Part shown: piece by piece, positions 58,414-64,000 of the stretch
How the letters are laid out: each line of letters opens with the position of its first letter
How positions within the stretch are numbered: position 1 is the stretch's first letter
NCBI GenBank assembly: GCA_005883305.1
Contig: VBAC01000001.1
Coordinates: 434,001 to 498,000, forward strand
From: Alphaproteobacteria bacterium
Lineage (GTDB): Bacteria; Pseudomonadota; Alphaproteobacteria; Sphingomonadales; Sphingomonadaceae
Direction of reading: 5' to 3'
Length of the DNA stretch: 64,000 bases
Position numbers and translations under genes: made by a program
The notes under the pieces: generated by a model
What the model was told of the DNA's origin: nothing
Databases searched by the model: none
What the model saw: only the letters and a program-made list of their open reading frames with translations

Positions 58414-59568
58414 ATGCGGAAGCTCGCCATTGTTGTGGCGCTGTCCTCAACCGTACTCGCCACGCCGGCCCTCGCGCGCAATAACGCTTGGTACGTCGGT
58501 GGCGATTTCGGTGGGATGATCGTCGAGGACATCGACTTCGACTTCGGTCTTACGCCGACCATTCCGAGCAGCGGGACCTCGCAGCTCGCTCTCAATCACG
58601 ATTACGGCTACGACGCAGCCTTGTTCGTCGGCTACGATCTCGGTGCGTTCCGCATCGAGGCCGAGGTCGCCTACAAGAGCGCCGACGTGGACGACATCGA
58701 GTCGGTGACCTGCCTTCCGGGCAATCCGGCCGCCTGCCGGCCTGTCGGCAGCACGATCACGCCGGACCTTTATCCGGCTGGCGGTGGTCGCTCGAGCGCC
58801 CTCAGCTTCATGATCAACGGCATGCTCGACTTCGGTGACGACGATGGCGTCAGCGGCTTCGTTGGCGGCGGTGTGGGTGTTGCCCGCATCGACTACAACA
58901 ACGTCCGCGCCTTCTCGAACCAGGGCGCCGCGATCGACGATTCCGACACGCGCTTCGCGTGGCAGATCGTCGCCGGTCTCCGTCAGGCGATCAGCGACAA
59001 TCTCGACGTGACCGTCCGCTACCGCTTCTTCAACGCGGACAACATCAACACCGTCGATTATCGTGGCTTCGAGTCCGAATCGCGGTTCCGCTCGCACAGC
59101 TTGCTGGGCGGCATCACCTACAACTTCGGGGCTCCGCCGCCGCCGCCGCCTCCGCCGCCGCCGCCGCCTCCGCCCCCGCCGCCTCCTCCGCCTCCGCCGC
59201 CGCCGCCGCCTCCGCCGTGCGCGCCGGGTCCCTACATCGTGTTCTTCGATTGGGATAAGGACGAGATCACGCCGCAAGCGGCCGCGATCCTCGACAATGC
59301 GGCGGCTGCCTACCAGCAGTGCGGCCGGGCCCAGGTCGTCCTTGCCGGTCACGCCGACCGGTCGGGTCCTGCGGACTACAACGTTGGCCTGTCGCAGCGG
59401 CGCGCCAACAACACCCGGTCCTACCTTGCCGGTCACGGCATTCCGGACGGTGTCATCACGACCGAGGCCTTCGGCGAAAGCCGGCCGCTGGTCGAGACCG
59501 CCGACGGCGTGCGCGAGCCGCAGAACCGGCGCGTGGAAGTCACCTTCGGCCCCGGCTCCGGCTGGTAA
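58414..59568 (+). CDS. OmpA-family outer-membrane protein
   Basis: A 384-residue protein. It has a signal peptide (MRKLAIVVALSSTVLATPAL then A), an N-terminal eight-stranded-type beta-barrel (WYVGGDFGGMIVEDIDFDFG, FVGGGVGVARIDYNNVRAF), then 28 consecutive prolines (59134-59217), and an OmpA C-terminal peptidoglycan-binding domain (IVFFDWDKDEITPQAAAIL, VVLAGHADRSGPADYNVGLS, RRVEVTFGP). The linker should span the periplasm. The codons are a mix of CCG, CCT and CCC, so slippage is limited. The base composition is slightly less GC-biased than its neighbours, as in highly expressed genes. Confidence 0.94.
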   Translation: MRKLAIVVALSSTVLATPALARNNAWYVGGDFGGMIVEDIDFDFGLTPTIPSSGTSQLALNHDYGYDAALFVGYDLGAFRIEAEVAYKSADVDDIESVTCLPGNPAACRPVGSTITPDLYPAGGGRSSALSFMINGMLDFGDDDGVSGFVGGGVGVARIDYNNVRAFSNQGAAIDDSDTRFAWQIVAGLRQAISDNLDVTVRYRFFNADNINTVDYRGFESESRFRSHSLLGGITYNFGAPPPPPPPPPPPPPPPPPPPPPPPPPPPPCAPGPYIVFFDWDKDEITPQAAAILDNAAAAYQQCGRAQVVLAGHADRSGPADYNVGLSQRRANNTRSYLAGHGIPDGVITTEAFGESRPLVETADGVREPQNRRVEVTFGPGSGW

Positions 59569-59609
59569 GAAGGGGCTCTGCCGCTCCGGCGGCGGAACGC
59601 CAAAAGATT

Positions 59610-59642
59610 GGGAGCCGGCCTTCGGGTCGGCTCCCTTTTTTT
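59610..59642 (+). terminator. Rho-independent terminator after OmpA gene
   Basis: Stem GGGAGCCGGCC pairs with GGTCGGCTCCC (one G-T wobble) around a TTCG tetraloop, followed by seven T. It is 42 bp after the OmpA stop and ends that transcript. Confidence 0.9.
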
Positions 59643-59737
59643 CGAAGTGCGCGCCACCAGCCTCGACGCCAAGCCCCCTATTCTGCGCCGCGCCGCTTTG
59701 ATAACGCGGGCGCGAGCCATTCCATCAAGGACCTTCA

Positions 59738-61075
59738 ATGCGCATCGCGATCATCGGGACGGGCTATGTCGGCCTCGTTTCCGGAGCCTGCCTTTCGGAT
59801 TTCGGCCATGACGTGGTCTGCGTCGACAAGGACGAACGCAAGATCGCCGATCTTCGCGAGGGGATCATGCCGATTTTCGAGCCCGGCCTGGACCAACTGG
59901 TGGCACGAAACGTCGCCGTGGGCCGGCTGTCCTTCACTACCGATATGACCGCCGCTCTCAAGGGCGCCGGGGCGGTCTTCATCGCCGTCGGCACCCCGTC
60001 GCGGCGGGGCGACGGCCATGCCGATCTCTCCTATGTCTATGGCGCAGCAGGGGAAATCGCAGCGTTGCTCGATGGCCCAACGGTAGTAGTCACCAAATCG
60101 ACGGTCCCCGTCGGCACAGGCGACGAAGTCGAGCGCATCGTCCGTGAGGCCGCGTCGAACGCAACGGTCTCGATCGTCTCCAATCCCGAGTTCCTGCGCG
60201 AAGGCGCGGCGATCGAGGATTTCAAGCATCCGGACAGGATCGTCGTCGGCGCCGATGACGAGCGCGGAAGGGAGATCATGAAGGAAATCTACCGTCCCCT
60301 CTATCTGAACAAGGCCCCGCTCCTGTTCACGTCGCGGCGCACGGCCGAGCTGATCAAATATGCCGCCAACGCCTTCCTCGCGACCAAGATCACCTTCATC
60401 AACGAGATCGCCGACCTGTGCGAGAAGGTCGGGGCCGAGGTCCAGGACGTGGCCCGCGGGATCGGGCTGGACGGGCGGATCGGACCCAAGTTCCTGCACG
60501 CGGGCCCGGGCTATGGCGGCTCGTGCTTCCCCAAGGACACACTGGCGCTGCTGAAGACGGCGGAGGATTATCACGCGCCGCTGCGCATCGTCGAGGCGGT
60601 CGTCAAGGTGAACGACGCACGCAAGCGGGCGATGGGGCGCAAGGTCGTCCAGGCGCTCGGGGCCGAGGCGCGCGGCAAGACCGTCGCCCTTCTCGGCCTG
60701 GCGTTCAAGCCGAACACCGACGACATGCGCGACGCGCCGTCGATCGCGATCGCCCAGGCGCTCGAGGATGCAGGCGTCAAGGTGCGCGGCTACGATCCCG
60801 AGAGCATGGAGCAGGCGCGGCCGCTCATGCCCGGCGTCGAGCTTTGCTCCAGCCCCTACGAGGCGGCGACAGAAGCGGACGCGGTCGTGCTGGTCACCGA
60901 ATGGGACGCGCTTCGGGCGCTCGACCTCGATCGGATGGCCGGAGCGATGCGAGGCCGTGCCTTCGTCGATCTGCGCAACATCTATCCGCCGGAGGAGGTC
61001 GAAGAAGCCGGCCTCTCATGGTATGGAATCGGCCGCGCGCCGCGAGATGGCGGGGCGCCCCAACCGGGAGGGTGA
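59738..61075 (+). CDS. ugd: UDP-glucose 6-dehydrogenase
   Basis: A 445-residue enzyme that oxidises UDP-glucose to UDP-glucuronate for polysaccharide synthesis. It has the NAD-binding start MRIAIIGTGYVGLVSGACLS, the family segment TKSTVPVGTGDEVERI, NPEFLREGAAIEDFKHPDRI, the catalytic Cys in GPGYGGSCFPKDTLALLK near residue 262 and the C-terminal GLAFKPNTDDMRDAPSIAI. The length is normal. The next gene starts 2 bp after its stop. Confidence 0.96.
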   Translation: MRIAIIGTGYVGLVSGACLSDFGHDVVCVDKDERKIADLREGIMPIFEPGLDQLVARNVAVGRLSFTTDMTAALKGAGAVFIAVGTPSRRGDGHADLSYVYGAAGEIAALLDGPTVVVTKSTVPVGTGDEVERIVREAASNATVSIVSNPEFLREGAAIEDFKHPDRIVVGADDERGREIMKEIYRPLYLNKAPLLFTSRRTAELIKYAANAFLATKITFINEIADLCEKVGAEVQDVARGIGLDGRIGPKFLHAGPGYGGSCFPKDTLALLKTAEDYHAPLRIVEAVVKVNDARKRAMGRKVVQALGAEARGKTVALLGLAFKPNTDDMRDAPSIAIAQALEDAGVKVRGYDPESMEQARPLMPGVELCSSPYEAATEADAVVLVTEWDALRALDLDRMAGAMRGRAFVDLRNIYPPEEVEEAGLSWYGIGRAPRDGGAPQPGG

Positions 61076-61077
61076 CG

Positions 61078-61602
61078 ATGATTCTTGCTGCGCTGGCCCT
61101 GCTTCAAGCGGCCGAGCCGGCCCAGGCGGCCCTTGCTCCGTCGCCGCCGCCGGAAGTGCTGATCACGGACGTTCGGCGGGCGGACGGGAGCCTGGCGGCG
61201 CGGGCGATGGTCTGGCAGGGGCGGACGGGGCTCGAAGTGCGCGTCCAGGCGCAGGGGCTCGCCGCCGGCCATTACGGAGTCCATTTTCATGCCGCGGGGC
61301 GTTGCGAAGGACCCGGCTTCGAGAGCGCCGGGCCGCACTGGAACCCGACCGGACGGCAGCACGGCTCGCTCAATCCGCAAGGCCATCATCTCGGCGATCT
61401 CGACAATCTCGACGTCGACGAGAGCGGCGGCGGGCGGCTCGAATTCACGATCCCCGGCGGCTCGGCCACCGGCGCCGCCGGCCTGCTCGACGCCGACGGA
61501 GCGGCGGTGGTGATCCATGCCGCGGCGGACGATTACCGCACCGATCCCAGCGGCAATAGCGGCGCCCGGATCGCCTGCGGGGTGCTTGCGGCGCGGCCCT
61601 AG
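61078..61602 (+). CDS. sodC: Cu/Zn superoxide dismutase family protein
   Basis: A 174-residue protein with a short N-terminal signal (MILAALALLQAAEPAQA) and a SodC domain. The Cu/Zn ligands are visible in GHYGVHFHAAGRC, GPHWNPTGRQHG and NPQGHHLGDLDNL; the catalytic Arg lies in GARIACGVL near the C-terminus. The two Cys residues form the usual disulfide. It is likely periplasmic and co-transcribed with ugd. Confidence 0.92.
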   Translation: MILAALALLQAAEPAQAALAPSPPPEVLITDVRRADGSLAARAMVWQGRTGLEVRVQAQGLAAGHYGVHFHAAGRCEGPGFESAGPHWNPTGRQHGSLNPQGHHLGDLDNLDVDESGGGRLEFTIPGGSATGAAGLLDADGAAVVIHAAADDYRTDPSGNSGARIACGVLAARP

Positions 61603-61639
61603 AGTCGCTCTAGGCTGTGTCGACATTCAGTCTTCTAAT

Positions 61640-61742
61640 CCCTCCCCCTGAGGGGGAGGGTAGGGTGGGGGTTTACGGCGTTTGCGGTTTTCCGCCGACA
61701 CCGGAACCCCTCACCCCAACTCTCTCCCCATGGGAGAGGGAG
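61640..61742. repeat. CTCTCCC/GAGAGGG inverted repeat, copy 6
   Basis: AATCCCTCCCCCTGAGGGGG at the left and CCCCTCACCCCAACTCTCTC with CCATGGGAGAGGG at the right, in the gap between convergent sodC and MFS genes. Confidence 0.75.
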
Positions 61743-61769
61743 CAGTAGCTCAGCGACTGTCTATACGAC

Positions 61770-63371
61770 CTAGCCCCGCTCCCCCGCCTCTCTCGCCCGT
61801 TCGAAGCGGCTCGCCTCGAGCGCGCCGACATGGCCGGCGCCGATCCACAGGGCGGCGAGGGTGAAGGGCGGAACGACGTAGAGCCAGAAGATGCCGGCGC
61901 TGAGGCTTCCGGTCACGTCGGCCATCTTGCCGGCGAAATAGGGGCCGAGGGCCAGGCCGACCATGGTGGTGCCGAGGACATAGGTGGCGCCGGCGGTCGC
62001 GCGCATTCGCGGGAGGACCAGATCCTGAAGCGTGGCGACCGCGGCGCCGACCCACATCGAGCCGAAGAACTGGGCGATCGGGCTGCCGATGTAGAAGGCG
62101 GCGAGGTTCTGGGTGGTGAACATGACGTAGACCGCCGGGACCGGCAGGACGACGGCGGCCATGTTGACGAAGATCCGGCCGCGCGGATCGAAGCGGCGCC
62201 AGTAATCGGCGACGATCCCGCCCAGGATCACCCCGCTCGCGGCCGCGACCGCAGCGCTCCAGCCGAGGATCGCGGCGACCTCGTCCCTGGCGCTAAGGCC
62301 CGCGATGATCCGCGCCGGAGCCTCCGGGGAATCGTAGAAGGTCCGGATCGCGTAAGGCGGCGCCCAGAAGCTGATCGCGTAGGTCATGAACGAGATGCTG
62401 CCGAAGGCGATCGCGAGCATGATCACCACGCGCGTGCCCCAGATCAGGCGATAGGCGGCCGGATCGCGCGAGCGCAGCGACTGGACCCAGGAAAAGATCG
62501 CATAGACTCCGATCCCGTAGGCGATCCATTGCGGCCAGCTGCCGGTCAGCCAGATCAGTGCCGAAGCGCCGGCGATCGTCGCGGCGAGGGCGACCAGATT
62601 GGTGCCGAGCGCGCCGGGAGTCCTGGCGGCGGTGACGAGGGTCAGCGGCGGCAGGATGGCGGCGAGCTCGCGGCCGAACTCGCGCCAGGCGCTGGGGCGG
62701 ACGACCGGTTCGGCGAGGCCCTCCGACGCGCCGCGCAATGGCTCGCGCAAGGTCAACACCCAGAGCGCGAGCAGGAGGCCGGGAAGGCCGACGGCGAGGA
62801 AGGCGGCCTGCCAGCCGACCAGGCCGAACGGGGCGTCGGCAGCGCTCGGCCAGGCGGCGTTCCAGCGGCTGCTGACGGCGCCGCCGATCGGCAGGCTGAT
62901 CGCGCCGCCGAGATAGAGGCCGCTCGAATAGATGGAGAGGGCGGTGGCGCGCTTCTCCTTCGGAAAGCGATCCGAGATCATCGAGTAGGCGGCGGGCGAA
63001 GCGCTCGCCTCGCCGATGCCGACCCCGATGCGCGCCGCCGCGAGCATCGCGAAGCTGGTGGCGAAGCCGGACAATATGGTCATCGACGACCACAGGCCGA
63101 GGCCGATGGCGATCAGCCGGCCGCGATACCAGCTGTCGGCGAGCCGCCCGAGGGGGATTCCGAACAGGGCGTAGAAGACGGCGAAGGCGGTGCCGTAGAG
63201 GAAGCCGATCTGGGCGTCCTCGAGGTGGAGGTCGCGCTTGATGTCCTGGGCGAGGATCGAGATGATCTGCCGGTCGATGAAGTTGATGACGTAGACCAGC
63301 ACCAGCACGAGCAAGGCGTACCAGGCGTAGGCGCCGATCCGCGGCTTCGCCGACCCTCGCTCGCTCGCCAT
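61770..63371 (-). CDS. MFS transporter (spinster-like)
   Basis: A 533-residue major facilitator with twelve hydrophobic helices. The N-terminal half has YVINFIDRQIISILAQDIKR, the loop motif FGIPLGRLADSWYRGRLIAI between helices 2 and 3, and RIGVGIGEASASPAAYSMIS at helix 5. This resembles the spinster/aromatic-acid group of sphingomonads. The substrate cannot be read. The start is 63371, and it is divergent from the phosphatase gene. Confidence 0.9.
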   Translation of the reverse strand: MASERGSAKPRIGAYAWYALLVLVLVYVINFIDRQIISILAQDIKRDLHLEDAQIGFLYGTAFAVFYALFGIPLGRLADSWYRGRLIAIGLGLWSSMTILSGFATSFAMLAAARIGVGIGEASASPAAYSMISDRFPKEKRATALSIYSSGLYLGGAISLPIGGAVSSRWNAAWPSAADAPFGLVGWQAAFLAVGLPGLLLALWVLTLREPLRGASEGLAEPVVRPSAWREFGRELAAILPPLTLVTAARTPGALGTNLVALAATIAGASALIWLTGSWPQWIAYGIGVYAIFSWVQSLRSRDPAAYRLIWGTRVVIMLAIAFGSISFMTYAISFWAPPYAIRTFYDSPEAPARIIAGLSARDEVAAILGWSAAVAAASGVILGGIVADYWRRFDPRGRIFVNMAAVVLPVPAVYVMFTTQNLAAFYIGSPIAQFFGSMWVGAAVATLQDLVLPRMRATAGATYVLGTTMVGLALGPYFAGKMADVTGSLSAGIFWLYVVPPFTLAALWIGAGHVGALEASRFERAREAGERG

Positions 63372-63441
63372 GCGGCCTCCCCCGTCGATTGTGCTTCTTA
63401 TGCCAACTGGCTAGCAGAGCAGGGCGCTTTGGCAACACGGC

Positions 63442-63924
63442 ATGGATGCGATGACGACCCGGATATTGTTCGTCTGCCTCGGCAACATCTGCCGTTCCCC
63501 GCTCGCAGAGGCTGCGTTTCGCGCGGAGGCGCAGCGGCGCGAGCTCGATGTCGAGGCCGATTCCGCGGGCACCGGCGGCTGGCATGAAGGCGAGCCGCCG
63601 GACAGGCGGGCGATCGCGGCGGCGCGCAGGAACGGCGTCGACATCGCCGGCCTTCGGGCGCGCAAGGTGAAGCGCGAGGATTTCGACCGGTTCGATCATA
63701 TCTTCGCGCTCGACGACGAGAATCTGGCCGACCTCGAGGCGATACGCCCGGCCGCGAGCCGGGCGCGGCTTGCCCTGCTGCTCGACCATGTTCCCGGGCG
63801 CGAGGGGGAGGCGGTGGCCGATCCCTATTATGGCGGGGACAGCCATTTCGATACGACCTGGAGCGACGTCAGCGAGGCGGCGCGCTGCCTGGCGCAGGCG
63901 CTGGCCGAGGAGAAAGCGGTATGA
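63442..63924 (+). CDS. Low-molecular-weight protein-tyrosine phosphatase
   Basis: A 160-residue phosphatase. The P-loop ILFVCLGNICRSPLAEAAF (residues about 8-26) has Cys, Arg and the Ser-Pro after it, and the general-acid loop is VADPYYGGDSHFD near residue 130. In bacteria such enzymes often control exopolysaccharide export or arsenate reduction. A second ATG nine bases in is a possible start. The stop overlaps the next gene by 4 bp. Confidence 0.94.
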   Translation: MDAMTTRILFVCLGNICRSPLAEAAFRAEAQRRELDVEADSAGTGGWHEGEPPDRRAIAAARRNGVDIAGLRARKVKREDFDRFDHIFALDDENLADLEAIRPAASRARLALLLDHVPGREGEAVADPYYGGDSHFDTTWSDVSEAARCLAQALAEEKAV

Positions 63925-64000
63925 GCCTGAGGCTGCACTACCATCCGCTTTCGTCCTTCTGCTGGAAGGTTCTGATCGCGCTCTACGAGAACGACACGCC
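63921..64000 (+). CDS. Glutathione S-transferase, N-terminal fragment (runs off the window)
   Basis: The first 26 codons are visible: MSLRLHYHPLSSFCWKVLIA then LYEND. The pattern (HPLSSFCWKV) matches the glutathione-binding N-terminus of GST proteins. The rest lies beyond 64000. It is translationally coupled to the phosphatase gene. Confidence 0.8.
   Translation, partial: MSLRLHYHPLSSFCWKVLIALYENDT

Noticed and set aside
59134-59217. Proline-codon run as a phase-variable repeat
   Set aside because: The 28 proline codons mix CCG, CCT and CCC irregularly, so there is no perfect unit, and any change by whole codons would keep the frame.

Overview
The window is a GC-rich (roughly two-thirds G+C by eye), densely coding chromosomal segment. 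It most resembles an alphaproteobacterium of the Sphingomonadales. The pointers are a three-subunit proton-translocating transhydrogenase, an HWE-type histidine kinase, DUF6894/DUF6456/DUF2793-type proteins, an OmpA with a proline-rich linker, several families of intergenic palindromic repeats, and a complete Rhodobacter-type gene transfer agent (GTA) structural cluster. Family names are my own recognition from the protein sequences; no database was searched.

Layout. 0-9 kb: end of the transhydrogenase operon, a membrane protein, a winged-helix regulator, tRNA-Val(TAC), an XRE regulator divergent from a DUF6456 protein, a large RTX repeat protein, and a GST gene followed by a tandem-duplication scar and a DOPA-dioxygenase-like gene. 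9.1-14.5 kb: a lower-GC four-gene operon on the minus strand (SPPY-type DNA methyltransferase, PRTase-like protein, ORC/CDC6-like AAA ATPase, and a two-fold Rossmannoid protein with CARF-like loops). This looks like a horizontally acquired conflict or defence system and is the best candidate for something undescribed. 15-21.4 kb: a secreted HExxH-like protein, a glycine-zipper lipoprotein, a NarL-type sensor kinase, a DedA/YqaA protein, and a 1149-residue protein that joins a degenerate caspase-like domain, a LuxR-type helix-turn-helix and a membrane-embedded KAP P-loop NTPase. 21.5-37 kb: a TRIC-type channel, a GIY-YIG protein set among palindromic repeats, a DsbA/FrnE oxidoreductase, a compact arsR-arsI-aquaporin operon, an HWE kinase, many small secreted or membrane proteins, three DUF6894 paralogues (two preceded by 14-nt poly-C tracts), and an amidohydrolase that has lost its metal ligands.

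37.5-58.2 kb: a full GTA cluster in canonical order (small and large terminase, portal, protease, capsid, connectors, major tail, chaperones, tape measure, distal tail, hub, NlpC/P60 peptidase, megatron-like protein, DUF2793). It is split by genes on the opposite strand, by long inverted repeats, and by a tailspike-like pectate-lyase-fold gene placed between protease and capsid. 58.4-64 kb: OmpA with a clear terminator, UDP-glucose dehydrogenase, Cu/Zn superoxide dismutase, an MFS transporter, a low-molecular-weight phosphatase and the start of a GST.

How the genes work together. The GTA genes together would package host DNA and build a tailed particle, and the lyase-like protein is a plausible surface-binding or surface-degrading spike. 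The 9-14 kb operon and the KAP fusion both look like sensor-switch-effector systems. Most other genes are housekeeping, envelope or stress functions.
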